Assembly: GCF_001590605.1 (NCBI RefSeq)
Contig: NZ_CP014504.1
Coordinates: forward strand, 4,154,001 to 4,218,000
Length of the DNA stretch: 64,000 nucleotides
Origin: Pedobacter cryoconitis
GTDB lineage: Bacteria; Bacteroidota; Bacteroidia; Sphingobacteriales; Sphingobacteriaceae
Direction of reading: 5' to 3'
The translations under genes were made by a program, and so were the position numbers. This document shows positions 24,795-33,903 of the stretch, piece by piece (the stretch's first letter is position 1; every line of letters begins with the position of its first letter). The notes beneath the pieces were generated by a model. It was not told the DNA's origin. It saw only the letters and a list, made by a program, of their open reading frames with translations, and made no database searches.

Positions 24795-25136
24795 TTATAA
24801 TTCATACTTGTCAACTACTTCAAGCTTATGGATTATGATTTCGGTTGTGTATCTCTGATCACCATTCTTATCTGTATAAGTCTGAGCACTCAATTTCCCT
24901 TCAACCTGCATGGCCATCCCCTTTTTCACGATATTTTCCACAAGTTCCACTTTTTGATTCCAGAAAATCAGATTAAACCATTGAGTTTGATCTACTGCTT
25001 CTCCTAAACCATTTTTGAAAAACTCATGTACTCCAATACTTATCCTGGCCATCTTTTTCCCTGTAACAAAACTTACAATTACCGGATCCGTAGCTGCATA
25101 ACCAGTTAAACGTACATTATTTCTTACTCTATCCAT
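24795..25136 (-). CDS. ssb: single-stranded DNA-binding protein
   Basis: A 113-residue OB-fold protein with the SSB core: NNVRLTGYAATDP at the start, ISIGVHEFFKN, TQWFNLIFWNQKVELVENIVKKGMAMQVEGKLSAQTY and RYTTEIIIHKLEVV. It is shorter than a replicative SSB and ends in DKYEL with no disordered linker or acidic DDDIPF tail. It is therefore probably an accessory paralogue used in repair or competence and not the essential SSB. Confidence 0.88.
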   Translation of the reverse strand: MDRVRNNVRLTGYAATDPVIVSFVTGKKMARISIGVHEFFKNGLGEAVDQTQWFNLIFWNQKVELVENIVKKGMAMQVEGKLSAQTYTDKNGDQRYTTEIIIHKLEVVDKYEL

Positions 25137-25359
25137 ATTTCAATTTTTAAGCAGCAGACACCTCTTGTCCACAATCAGTTCTAAAATCATGGCAACACAT
25201 GAATATTCTCCACAGTAAAAGAAATCCTCCTGCCATTAAATCAAATATGAGAAGAAGAACATCTATTAGTCGTTCATTAAACGTTTATTATCGGGTAACT
25301 AAATATTAAAAAGAGAAATATTTAACCACAAACTAACAAAAACGAATTAATTTGCGTTG

Positions 25360-25722
25360 ATGAAATATTGCCAGGATTGTGGAACTATACTCAAAGGGCG
25401 TACAGATAAAAAATTTTGTGATGATTATTGCCGGTGTCATTATAACAATGATATCAATAGGGACCGGGAGCAGGATTTCAAAAAGATCAACAGTATTCTG
25501 AGAAAAAACGCCAATATTCTGGAAAAATTAGTTGGACAAGGAATCAGAATCTCAACACCTCATCTGCTTTCTGCAGCTGGTTTCAATTTTACCTTTTTTA
25601 CACACCAATTAAATGAACAAAATGGAGAAATATGCATTTACTGTTATAATTATGGATATGTTAAAATAAATGAGGGACAATTAGTGATTAAACAAGTCAC
25701 TCATTCACTGTCTTCTAACTAA
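25360..25722 (+). CDS. small zinc-ribbon-like hypothetical protein
   Basis: A 120-residue protein starting MKYCQDCGTILKGRTDKKFCDDYCRCHYNN. The CxxC...CxxxC pattern in the first 26 residues is a plausible zinc-binding ribbon. A helical region follows (REQDFKKINSILRKNANILEKLV), then a C-terminal part with ICIYCYNYGYVKI. The ATG at 25360 is chosen over a TTG directly before it. A similar arrangement is common in small Bacteroidota proteins of unknown role. Function unknown. Confidence 0.6.
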   Translation: MKYCQDCGTILKGRTDKKFCDDYCRCHYNNDINRDREQDFKKINSILRKNANILEKLVGQGIRISTPHLLSAAGFNFTFFTHQLNEQNGEICIYCYNYGYVKINEGQLVIKQVTHSLSSN

Positions 25723-25841
25723 AAAAAGTGAAATAATGCCGAAATAGTGAAATTCCAATGACAGGTTATTTCAATGTTAGTACCTCAATATCATTTAGGT
25801 TTAGTACTTTGGTCTATCAATCAATTTAGACCAAACCTTTA

Positions 25842-26555
25842 ATGAGCTTTTTAACCGCAGAATGGAGAAAGTTAGCAATTGCTAATTATGCCATCGATCA
25901 AGAAATCCTACGCCCTTACTTGCCAGCAGGTACGGAACTGGACATTTGGAATGACACCTGTTATGTAAGTTTAATAGGTTTCCTTTTTAAAAACACTAAA
26001 CTACTGGGCTTCAGCGTTCCTTTTCATGCCAATTTTGAAGAAGTTAACCTGCGTTTCTACGTGAAGTACACAGAAGGCGACACCGTCAAACGCGGCGTAG
26101 TCTTCATTAAGGAAATAGTCCCTAAATTTGCACTTTCCGTAGTAGCTAATACCGTTTATCATGAACATTATGAAGCCATGCCGATGACCCACAAGTGGTC
26201 TGAAACTGAGGATGAGCGGGAAGTAGAATATAGCTGGCGGTGTAAAAATGAATGGCAGGTCTTCTCTGTAAAAGCGAACAAAGCCTTGTCTGAAATTTTA
26301 CCGGACAGTGAAGCCGAATTCATTACCGGACATTATTGGGGTTATACCAAATGTAATGAAACACAAACTAATGAATACGAAGTAAAACACCCTAAATGGG
26401 CACAATATAAAGTTAAAGAATTTAAAATTGCAGTAGATTTTGCACATACTTATGGTCCGCAATTTGACTGTCTGAACCATCAGCAACCAGTTTCAGTGAT
26501 GCTGGCAGAAGGATCAGATATCTCTGTGGAGGGCAAAAAAGGAATTCAGGGTTAG
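25842..26555 (+). CDS. DUF2071 (YqjF-like) family protein
   Basis: A 237-residue soluble protein with the DUF2071 pattern: MSFLTAEWRKLAIANYAIDQEILRPYLPAGTELD, a YVSLIGFLF strand, FEEVNLRFYVKY and GVVFIKEIVPKFALSVVANTVYHEHY. The fold is acetoacetate-decarboxylase-like. No enzyme activity is established for the family to my knowledge. It is 19 bp upstream of another same-strand gene and may share its transcript. Confidence 0.75.
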   Translation: MSFLTAEWRKLAIANYAIDQEILRPYLPAGTELDIWNDTCYVSLIGFLFKNTKLLGFSVPFHANFEEVNLRFYVKYTEGDTVKRGVVFIKEIVPKFALSVVANTVYHEHYEAMPMTHKWSETEDEREVEYSWRCKNEWQVFSVKANKALSEILPDSEAEFITGHYWGYTKCNETQTNEYEVKHPKWAQYKVKEFKIAVDFAHTYGPQFDCLNHQQPVSVMLAEGSDISVEGKKGIQG

Positions 26556-26574
26556 AAACCCTATTTAAATATTT

Positions 26575-27213
26575 ATGATCAATACATCAGACCTTCAATT
26601 GTTGCCAGACAACAAAAAACTACAATCCGCCTGCAAAGCTATGGCCGTATTGGATGCCATACTTTGTCAGGACTGGACTTACCGTTACTACTCTTATAAT
26701 AGTCAATGGAGCGAGGATGAGGAATTTTTTGAAATGCGCAACGGAGAAGGTGATCAGCTACTGGTTTTATTCAGAAATGAAGGAGCCGTAATTAATGGTT
26801 ATTTCTCTGAAACAGCACAAGGGGAAAAAGACAAATTAACTGATCAGCTTCCTGAAGTATTCCATGAATTCATTTTTGGGGAACCTGTAAATTCCGCCGG
26901 AACAACATTTTCAGTATGGCAACTAAACGGTCAGCCCTGGAAAACAGGGATCCCTGCCGAAAACGACGACCATTCAGCAGAACTGCTTAGCCCGCTGGAC
27001 GCAAAACCTGCTACTTATGTTAAATGGGCAGCTGATTATTTTAAAGGAAGTTATGTAGAAAGTGGAATTCCCCTAGATACCGTAACCAGGATTTTTAACC
27101 AGGAACCACTAACTAAAGAGATGGTTTGTTCTTTGGTTAACGACCTCGAAGACTGGGATCAGCTGATAGAAGATCTGATAGAAATTTCATATCCATATCA
27201 TATAAATCTGTAA
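26575..27213 (+). CDS. hypothetical protein
   Basis: A 212-residue soluble protein with no signal or membrane segment. It is acidic and aromatic-rich (WTYRYYSYNSQWSEDEEFFEMRNGEGDQLLVLF; FSVWQLNGQPWKTG). I recognise no family. Its position 19 bp after the DUF2071 gene and before the MFS transporter gives no firm clue. Function unknown. Confidence 0.55.
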   Translation: MINTSDLQLLPDNKKLQSACKAMAVLDAILCQDWTYRYYSYNSQWSEDEEFFEMRNGEGDQLLVLFRNEGAVINGYFSETAQGEKDKLTDQLPEVFHEFIFGEPVNSAGTTFSVWQLNGQPWKTGIPAENDDHSAELLSPLDAKPATYVKWAADYFKGSYVESGIPLDTVTRIFNQEPLTKEMVCSLVNDLEDWDQLIEDLIEISYPYHINL

Positions 27214-27239
27214 ACCAATGCAATTGGCCCTAACAATCT

Positions 27240-27247
27240 TATCTTTG
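27240..27247 (+). promoter_or_regulatory. -7 promoter element TATCTTTG of the MFS gene
   Basis: Exact TAnnTTTG match 8 bases before the ATG at 27256, implying an almost leaderless transcript. Upstream TTGG at 27214-27217 region does not give a clean -33 box. Confidence 0.4.
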
Positions 27248-27255
27248 CGGCCAAT

Positions 27256-28452
27256 ATGAAATTACTGAAGTTAATTACTAACACAAAAATAAGCCTGATC
27301 ACACTTTGCCTGGGTGGTATCAGCCTGGGAATGACAGAATTCATGATGATGGGGGTTTTGCCGGATGTCGCTAAAACCCTCAGCATTAGTATTCCCTCAG
27401 CAGGGAACTTAATCTCTATTTATGCACTGGGTGTGATTATCGGAGCTCCGGTAATGGTTGCCGTCCTTGGCAAATATCCTCCTAAAAAGGTTTTGATCGG
27501 ACTGATGATTACCGTAGCCAGCGGTAACATCTTGTTCAGCTTTGCTCCTACTTACGGGCTTCTGCTTGCAGCACGCTTCCTGGTTGGCTTACCACATGGT
27601 GCATTTTTTGGTATCGGCGCGGTAGTCGCCAGCAGATTAGCAGATCCGGGAAGCGAAGCCAAATCAGTATCGGTTATGTTTGCCGGTCTTACGATAGCCA
27701 ATATAATTGGTGTACCTCTGGGTACATTTATCGGCCATAATGTGAGCTGGAGGATCTCCTTCCTTTTAGTCTCTGTCATTGCCCTGATCACCGCAGCAAG
27801 TATCAAATTATGGTTACCAGTACTCCCATCACAATCAGAAACCAAATTTTCAGACAGTCTTAAAGTATTTAAAAAACCAGAACTCTGGATCATTATCGGA
27901 ATTTCTGCAATAGGAACAGGAGGCTTATTTGCCTGGATCAGTTATATCGCACCACTAATGACCGAAGTCGCACATTTCAGCAGCAATATGATCACTCCAA
28001 TCATGGTCATTGCAGGTTTAGGAATGGCGGTTGGGAACTTCATTGGAGGCCGTCTGGCAGACAAGTTTTCACCACTCAAAACAACCAGCTATTTATTACT
28101 GGCTATGATCGTTACCCTTATTCTTGTTGCCTTATTGAGTCACATTAAAATTGCAGCCATCTTATTGACCTTCATTACAGGAGCACTAGCCTTCGCAGTT
28201 ATTGCCCCCATGCAAATGCTCATGATCGGTGCAGCAAAAGGAGCAGAAATGTTAGCCTCTTCTTCTATGCAGGCAAGTGCAAATACAGGAAATGCTTTAG
28301 GCGCATTTTTAGGCGGTATGCCAATTGCAGCCTATGGTTTTACCTCTCCACAATATGTAGGTGCAGGATTAGCCTTCGGCGGATTTTTACTGTGTATGTT
28401 ACTCACCTCATTGTTTAATAACAGAACGAAATTGAAAACTGCTATTGCTTAG
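27256..28452 (+). CDS. MFS drug/metabolite efflux transporter (AraJ-like, DHA1 type)
   Basis: A 398-residue inner-membrane protein with 12 predicted helices. The first loop carries GVIIGAPVMVAVLGKYPPKKVLIG and the fourth-to-fifth helix region LAARFLVGLPHGAFFGIGAVVASRL, both typical of AraJ/YdhP-type DHA1 transporters. Substrate is unknown. The last codons lie in a long palindrome shared with the convergent lgt gene, so both proteins end in the same TKLKTA sequence. Confidence 0.85.
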   Translation: MKLLKLITNTKISLITLCLGGISLGMTEFMMMGVLPDVAKTLSISIPSAGNLISIYALGVIIGAPVMVAVLGKYPPKKVLIGLMITVASGNILFSFAPTYGLLLAARFLVGLPHGAFFGIGAVVASRLADPGSEAKSVSVMFAGLTIANIIGVPLGTFIGHNVSWRISFLLVSVIALITAASIKLWLPVLPSQSETKFSDSLKVFKKPELWIIIGISAIGTGGLFAWISYIAPLMTEVAHFSSNMITPIMVIAGLGMAVGNFIGGRLADKFSPLKTTSYLLLAMIVTLILVALLSHIKIAAILLTFITGALAFAVIAPMQMLMIGAAKGAEMLASSSMQASANTGNALGAFLGGMPIAAYGFTSPQYVGAGLAFGGFLLCMLLTSLFNNRTKLKTAIA

Positions 28453-28469
28453 CAGTTTTCAATTTCGTT
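28425..28469. terminator. 19-bp perfect hairpin across the convergent ends of the MFS gene and lgt
   Basis: Arms 28425-28443 and 28451-28469 are perfectly complementary, with a 7-base loop (ATTGCTT) holding most of both stop regions. There is no long T run, so it may act as a 3' stabilising structure or bidirectional terminator. Both reading frames are encoded inside it. Confidence 0.65.
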
Positions 28470-29299
28470 ACTTCTTCTTTCATCGGCCTCTGCTCTTCTT
28501 CTCCCCTTTTAAGGTACATAATAACCATACCCGTTAAAATGAATGGAATACTCAGCAACTGGCCCATATTCAAAAGCATGCCTGCTTCAAAAGCAGATTG
28601 ATCTTCTTTGATAAATTCAATCGCAATCCTGAAACAGAAGATCAAAAAGATGACCATTCCAAAATAAAACCCATAAGCTCTCGGATATTTCTTCATCATC
28701 AGGTAAACAAAGCCAAAGATTAACAAATAAGCGATAGCTTCATATAATTGTGCTGGATGGCGTGGAATATTATCATCTCTGAGAAAAACAAAAGCCCAGC
28801 TCACCTCAGTTGGCTTGCCAATAATCTCTGAATTCATTAAATTACCCAACCGGATAAAAGTACCAGCCAGTGGTACTACCAATGCTACCTGATCCAACAG
28901 AAACCACAATTTCACTTTGAACTTTCTGCTAAACAAGATTAAGCTCAACATAATTCCTATTCCACCACCATGACTCGCCAGCCCAAGGAAACCTGTAATA
29001 CGGAAATGTGGCGTAAACGTAACAGGAAGAACTGCTTCTAATGGATGCTGAGAAAAATAAGCAAAATCATAAAACAGAACATGACCGAGGCGTGCGCCGA
29101 TAAGCGTTCCTAAAACAACATATATGGTTAAAGAATCCATGAGTTCAACATCAATTCCATATTTAATAAATTGTTTCTTCAATACAATATAGCTGGAAAC
29201 AAATGCAAGAAGGAAAAACAAAGAATAATACTTTAATGCAAAAAATCCTAAATCTATTATTGAATCACCGGGATTCCATATAACGGTAGCTATGCTCAT
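28442..29299 (-). CDS. lgt: prolipoprotein diacylglyceryl transferase
   Basis: A 285-residue inner-membrane enzyme that attaches diacylglycerol to the lipobox cysteine of lipoprotein precursors, several of which are encoded in this window. Multiple transmembrane helices, the GARLGHVLFYD region, FLGLASHGGGIG and the Lgt signature GTFIRLGNLMNSE are present, followed by HPAQLYEA. The C-terminal tail is charged (EEQRPMKEEVTKLKTAKQ) and its end is encoded within the palindrome shared with the MFS gene. Confidence 0.94.
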   Translation of the reverse strand: MSIATVIWNPGDSIIDLGFFALKYYSLFFLLAFVSSYIVLKKQFIKYGIDVELMDSLTIYVVLGTLIGARLGHVLFYDFAYFSQHPLEAVLPVTFTPHFRITGFLGLASHGGGIGIMLSLILFSRKFKVKLWFLLDQVALVVPLAGTFIRLGNLMNSEIIGKPTEVSWAFVFLRDDNIPRHPAQLYEAIAYLLIFGFVYLMMKKYPRAYGFYFGMVIFLIFCFRIAIEFIKEDQSAFEAGMLLNMGQLLSIPFILTGMVIMYLKRGEEEQRPMKEEVTKLKTAKQ

Positions 29300-29327
29300 A
29301 TCTGCTCAATTTTTTTGTTAACGCCTG

Positions 29328-29357
29328 CAAATATAGACCATATAATGACATATGCAA
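29328..29357 (-). promoter_or_regulatory. promoter of lgt
   Basis: On the minus strand TTG (29357-29355), 19 bases, then TATATTTG (29335-29328) fit the Bacteroidota consensus, with ATTG instead of TTTG at -33. The ATG follows 28 bases later. Confidence 0.6.
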
Positions 29358-29450
29358 TAACGTTGCAGAATAGCAATCAAATCAACGCGAACTCCATTAT
29401 AAGATTATATCCCTCTATGCAATTAGCTTGAATAAATTCAGAATTCCAGT

Positions 29451-30071
29451 TCATACTCCTCTTTTGTATAGAATAGGGTTTAGATCAGCATCGTTATACA
29501 TCTTCATTTGCTTATAAACTTTCATAATCTTCCTTCCCTCCTCAATATCATTTAATAATTCATTTAGACTATGGCAAAGATCAACGTCTTGGACTAATAA
29601 AATACGTAGTTTTTCCTCACAATTAAACACATGTTGTTCTGTTGCATCTATTCTTATTGCTTCTTCTTTCATGTGATAGATTTTCAAAGAAAGAATGGAT
29701 AATCTGTCAATCGCCCAAGCCGGGCTTTCTGTATTGATTCTGGCGTTTCCTTTAGGATTGATTTGAAAATATTTAGAATAAAAATAATCATCAATTTCCT
29801 CTACAAGGTTTGTTCTTTTTTGATTGGAAGCATCAATTTTGCGTTTCCAATCTAAGCCTAAAGCTGGATCTATCAATGGGTTACGAACTTCATCTTCCAT
29901 ATGCCATTGAACCAAGTCTATCCAGCACTTGAGGTACAACAAGTGCTCAAGAGTATGAATAGGATAAGGGTTTTCCACTGACTGGTCAATTTCATTTTTG
30001 TAGTGATAGTCTTGAATTGCACTAATGAAGATATTTTTACAGAGATCACTTATTCTGGTATTTAATTTCAT
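29451..30071 (-). CDS. DUF4254 family protein
   Basis: A 206-residue soluble, helical protein. The pattern HTLEHLLYLKCWIDLVQWHMEDEVRNP...KRKIDASNQKRTNLVEEIDDYF...NTESPAWAIDRLSILSLKIYHMKEEAIR matches DUF4254, a Bacteroidota family usually encoded beside family-9 glycosyltransferases. No such gene adjoins it here; the nearest GT9-like gene is at 45332-47170 inside the peptide cluster. It marks the left edge of the AT-rich island. Molecular function unknown. Confidence 0.75.
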   Translation of the reverse strand: MKLNTRISDLCKNIFISAIQDYHYKNEIDQSVENPYPIHTLEHLLYLKCWIDLVQWHMEDEVRNPLIDPALGLDWKRKIDASNQKRTNLVEEIDDYFYSKYFQINPKGNARINTESPAWAIDRLSILSLKIYHMKEEAIRIDATEQHVFNCEEKLRILLVQDVDLCHSLNELLNDIEEGRKIMKVYKQMKMYNDADLNPILYKRGV

Positions 30072-31012
30072 TTAAGTTATTTTTAATTCACCTACAATAT
30101 AACAATAAGATTAACAGATATACAAATACTTACCACAGAAATCAGCTTCTATATTATTGTTTTAAACAGCCATTCACCCTAATAATATTTACTTATAATA
30201 CAATATTATTGGAATTAGCTTATAAAATCAAGTTTTTATTGCCCTTATAGATAATTACAATTGAAAATACAGATAGAGATCTTTGGTAATTCTCATTCAT
30301 TTCCTATCCAAATATTTCTCTTCCCCAGATTAAGTGCATCTAAATATTAGTCTTACAAAATTTGATTTATATTTTTTCTTATTTATAAGTTTATCATAAA
30401 CACACCAATATAAATATATTTTTCATTTACTCAAAATATACTTGCTCAAAATGATATTTATCGGGAAACAGATAATACAAATACTTCAATTATTTGTTTG
30501 GTTTCCCATGAAACAAGATTGATCTATAAGATTTAAAAGAAAAATAAAAAAAAACATAACATATTAGAAAATAATAAATCAAAAAAACAATATTTTTTGT
30601 CACAAAAATCAACAGTAAGATGGTTGGTATATCAAAAAGCTACATTCAGATAAAACTCCTATCAATATTGCATCTCCTATAGACATTGTATATACAATTC
30701 TAATCCGTAAGACACAGATTTACTGCTATAAGCAAAATAAAAAAATATTAAACATCAGCTTTACAAAGACAAATAAAAGCAATAAAAAAAGCTTTTATTT
30801 GACATAAGGAAATCTTTTTGTTTAATTTAAGAAATAATAATTTATTATATTAAATTAACTATCATAATTAAAAGATATATTTTATATAATCAGAAATCAA
30901 TGTAATAATATAATAATAAACGTAATGCTATTATTACATTATGATTAAAAATATTATTTGTATAACTAACTTATTTTTTTTAAACTTGTGATAGACAACC
31001 ATCTATAAGCCA
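30072..31012. other. AT-rich intergenic region before the RiPP cluster
   Basis: About 940 bases without a supported gene. It is extremely AT-rich, with long A and T runs (for example near 30540-30600), and no frame longer than about 25 codons with any protein-like character. It holds one clear structure, the inverted repeat at 30899-30940. No convincing TAnnTTTG promoter was found in front of the first cluster gene. Such DNA commonly marks the edge of a horizontally acquired island. Confidence 0.6.
30899..30940. promoter_or_regulatory. 12-bp inverted repeat upstream of the arginase gene
   Basis: AATGTAATAATA (30899-30910) and TATTATTACATT (30929-30940) are perfect reverse complements separated by 18 bases, 72 bases before the first gene of the cluster. 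It could be a regulator site or a leader hairpin. The DNA here is nearly all A and T, so chance pairing is a real possibility. Confidence 0.35.
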
Positions 31013-31888
31013 ATGAAAATACCTACAATTATCCTTGAAGAACATCATGAGGCTTTTATTGCATGGACGCTCGCTACTAAAAAAGGAATTATTTCTAAAA
31101 GGAATACATTGTTGCATTTTGACGATCATTCAGACCTTAGAACTCCACTCTTAAATACTGCTGCGACAGACATCTTGGCTAAAGACGAGGCTGAGATTAA
31201 AGCATTCGCCTACCAGGAATTGAATATTGATACTTTTATTATCCCAGCTATCTATCTTGACATTATTGACAATTTTATTTGGGTAAGAAGAGATATGCCA
31301 AAGATTGGAAATTTTGAAATGTATATAAGGTCTTATAATGATCAGGCGAAAAAATTCATCTCAGATAAATACACCCCCACCGCCTCAAGTAGCACTTTTA
31401 AAACATATAATTACTCCAAGTTTGATTTCACTGGCTTCAAAAACTCAAAATTTGACAAACAAGCTGACATCTTATTAGATATTGATTTAGATTATTTTTC
31501 CTGTTGTGAATCTCCTAACAAAGAAGTGGTAATGGAAACAACTAAACAGGAATATGATGACTTTACATCCAACAAATACCATACTCTAAATTTCACAAGC
31601 TCAACAGTAAATGCGGTTCAGTATAAAGGAAGTCATTTTTTCATCTTTAATAAAACCGACTACCACTATCCCAGCTCACGGGAACTAAACGAAGTGGAAA
31701 TCAACGAACAAATAAAAGATCTAGTAGGGGCATTAGAGCTGTCCCGGATAAAGCCCAGGTTAATTACCATTTGCAGATCCAGACATAGCGGTTTCACACC
31801 TGCTCATCAGTGGCAAATGATTGAAAACAATCTGCTAAAGGAGCTTGATCAGCTCTATGATATGAAAAAAATGGGTATAGACTTTTAA
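31013..31888 (+). CDS. UPF0489-type peptide arginase
   Basis: A 291-residue cytosolic protein of the UPF0489 family. Known members (OspR in landornamide biosynthesis) hydrolyse the guanidine of arginine inside a precursor peptide, giving ornithine and urea. The arginase-like dinuclear metal motifs are visible: H35, D37, D38, H39 and D41 in LLHFDDHSD, and D156, D158, D160 in LDIDLDYF. RHSGFTPAHQW near the C-terminus completes the fold. It opens the cluster, 14 bp before the S41-like gene and 2 kb before a 57-aa precursor whose C-terminal part contains a single Arg. The family assignment is firm; the peptide substrate is inference. Confidence 0.82.
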   Translation: MKIPTIILEEHHEAFIAWTLATKKGIISKRNTLLHFDDHSDLRTPLLNTAATDILAKDEAEIKAFAYQELNIDTFIIPAIYLDIIDNFIWVRRDMPKIGNFEMYIRSYNDQAKKFISDKYTPTASSSTFKTYNYSKFDFTGFKNSKFDKQADILLDIDLDYFSCCESPNKEVVMETTKQEYDDFTSNKYHTLNFTSSTVNAVQYKGSHFFIFNKTDYHYPSSRELNEVEINEQIKDLVGALELSRIKPRLITICRSRHSGFTPAHQWQMIENNLLKELDQLYDMKKMGIDF

Positions 31889-31902
31889 AATCAGGAATAT
31901 CT

Positions 31903-33735
31903 ATGTGTAAGCAGAAAAACTTATTAGCCATCATCTTTCTTCTTTTCGGAACTGTTCAGCTTTGCTTTTCGCAGACTTATGCCTATTATAAAACCAGGAA
32001 ATACATAAAAAATTATACTTGGTTACCTGATTTCAAACTAAAAGCTTCAGGCCTGCAATTTCCTGTTTTTGATGATATGGAGAGTCTTGGTCAAAGTTTT
32101 CTTCTCCCAAATCAGTCTATACTTAATTTCAAAACAAAGTCCGATACACCAGAAAAAATCTCCTCACTAAATCTTGTCCTCCGTTTTTTTGTACAGAATG
32201 TAAGTATCGCAGAGTTTAAAATAACCGATAATCAATCTCATGAATTAAAGAGGACCGTTAAATTTATCAGTCAGGGCTACCAACCACCGCTTTTCCTAAA
32301 TTTCGACTCATTATCAGCCTTTGACAAAAAAAACCTGAAAATTGCAATCACCTTTCAAAATCTGAACACTAAAAACTTAGCTAGATTTATAGTTGGCGAT
32401 GCCTGGCTTGGAGATAGTAAAATCGAAAAACACCTTTCTCCATCCAAAACCTTTATGGATTTGCCTTACAGCAACCCCAGGAGCACCTCATCTGTTCAAC
32501 TTACTCCCTTTGAATCAACCGGGCAATACCTACATTTCCCAACTGATCAATACGAGGAACACTATAAATCAAACGTCTTTATTGAAGATTCCTTACGTAA
32601 ACCTGAAGAGATTCTAAATGACGTATTTTTTTCTCTGCTCAGAAGTTATCCATTTTATAACGAAAGAAATTTAGACAAAAATCAAATACTTACTAAAGCA
32701 GAGGCACTGCTCAGGGAAAAATCATCACTCTGCGATAAAGTTGCTAAAATCAGCCACTTCTTAAATACAGAACTTAAGGATCCACATTTCTCTATCCAGT
32801 CAAAATGTTCTTTACAATCGGATAAACCATTGATTACCCCCATATATTGTTACAATTTCAATGACAGAGCTATTGTTTCGGCTATCCTAGATACAGAGTT
32901 AGAAGAAAAAATCCCCCTTGGGAGTGAAATACTAGAGATTAACGGCAAAAGGATCAGCTTAAGCAAAGAGTTTACAGTTGACCATCTGCATCAGTTATTA
33001 AAGAAAACCCCCGGCGAAAAAATGATAGTTAAACTCATTAATCCCGCAGGCATAACAGATGAAGTAAATTATAGCTTAAAACCTATGTATAGTACCTCAA
33101 AAAAATATAGCGGAAACAAGGGTGATACCTATACCTTTTTAAATGATTCAACTACATATTATAAAATCAACAGTATCAATGATCAGACTATCAATACTTT
33201 CATTTCTAATCTGGATAGCATAAATACTAAAAAGAACTTAATTCTTGACTTCAGGAATTGTGGCGGAGGTGATTTCCTTGCCGGAGCAAGATTTTTATCT
33301 TCTTTTATTCAGAAACCATTTAAATACTTTGATTTTGAAAAACTGAATTCAAACAAATTAGACTCTGTTATAGTAAACAGAAATCTTTCTCCTTCAAATT
33401 TCAGAGAGAATGGTAGAATAGCGGTAATTATCAATAAAAATAGTGCTTGTGTTGCAGAATTACTTGCTGGTTGTTTAAAGAAGGAAAGAGCTAATGCCAA
33501 GATTTTTGGCAGTGAAAGTTCAATTGGTGCACTGGCATTTACTTACCAAGTAGTCTTACCAAATGAAGAAATCTCATTTACTACAAATGCCATTAGCTAT
33601 GGGAAAATTTTAATTAATGGAAAGTCGATAGAAACAAAGGGAATTGTTCCTGATGTACTGGTAAAACTGGAGAAAGTAGAGGACTTGGCTCCATATGAGG
33701 ACAAGGTTTTGCGTGCTGCAGTAAATGGGATCTAA
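31903..33735 (+). CDS. S41-peptidase-like exported protein with a Cys in place of the catalytic Ser
   Basis: A 610-residue exported protein (signal about 1-24, ending CFSQ). An N-terminal beta domain (about 40-210) precedes an S41 tail-specific-protease-like region: a helical part with KDPHFSI (H294), a PDZ-like segment (about 325-390), and the core LILDFRNCGGGD (446-457). In S41 enzymes the nucleophile sits three residues before a Glu in S-A-S-x-x-E. Here the motif is NSACVAE, placing C516 there, and the usual FGKG lysine region reads FGSESSIGA. It may be a cysteine-type or inactive protease, possibly a binding or leader-processing factor for the peptide. It lies between the arginase and the precursor. 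Confidence 0.7.
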   Translation: MCKQKNLLAIIFLLFGTVQLCFSQTYAYYKTRKYIKNYTWLPDFKLKASGLQFPVFDDMESLGQSFLLPNQSILNFKTKSDTPEKISSLNLVLRFFVQNVSIAEFKITDNQSHELKRTVKFISQGYQPPLFLNFDSLSAFDKKNLKIAITFQNLNTKNLARFIVGDAWLGDSKIEKHLSPSKTFMDLPYSNPRSTSSVQLTPFESTGQYLHFPTDQYEEHYKSNVFIEDSLRKPEEILNDVFFSLLRSYPFYNERNLDKNQILTKAEALLREKSSLCDKVAKISHFLNTELKDPHFSIQSKCSLQSDKPLITPIYCYNFNDRAIVSAILDTELEEKIPLGSEILEINGKRISLSKEFTVDHLHQLLKKTPGEKMIVKLINPAGITDEVNYSLKPMYSTSKKYSGNKGDTYTFLNDSTTYYKINSINDQTINTFISNLDSINTKKNLILDFRNCGGGDFLAGARFLSSFIQKPFKYFDFEKLNSNKLDSVIVNRNLSPSNFRENGRIAVIINKNSACVAELLAGCLKKERANAKIFGSESSIGALAFTYQVVLPNEEISFTTNAISYGKILINGKSIETKGIVPDVLVKLEKVEDLAPYEDKVLRAAVNGI

Positions 33736-33806
33736 TCAAAAAACTACTTAGTAAATACTGTTACCCCTATTCTTAGGAAAAAAGGCACATAAAAAACAAA
33801 TTATTT

Positions 33807-33830
33807 CTTGTATAACATTTTTAATACAAG
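33807..33830 (+). promoter_or_regulatory. small inverted repeat upstream of precursor 1
   Basis: CTTGTAT (33807-33813) and ATACAAG (33824-33830) are perfect 7-bp arms with a 10-base spacer, 73 bases before the precursor start in the 168-base gap after the S41-like gene. It may be a weak terminator or an operator; no promoter box was found with confidence in this gap. Confidence 0.25.
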
Positions 33831-33903
33831 GAAAAAAAATAATTAAATAGATTAAAAATATTACCTTTAATTAACCAATTTTTCAACCTTTAATCCTTAA
33901 ATC

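Noticed and set aside
30451..30522. A 23-codon frame (MIFIGKQIIQ...) in the AT-rich gap, considered as a third precursor
   Set aside because: It has no leader/core organisation and AT-rich DNA yields such short frames often.
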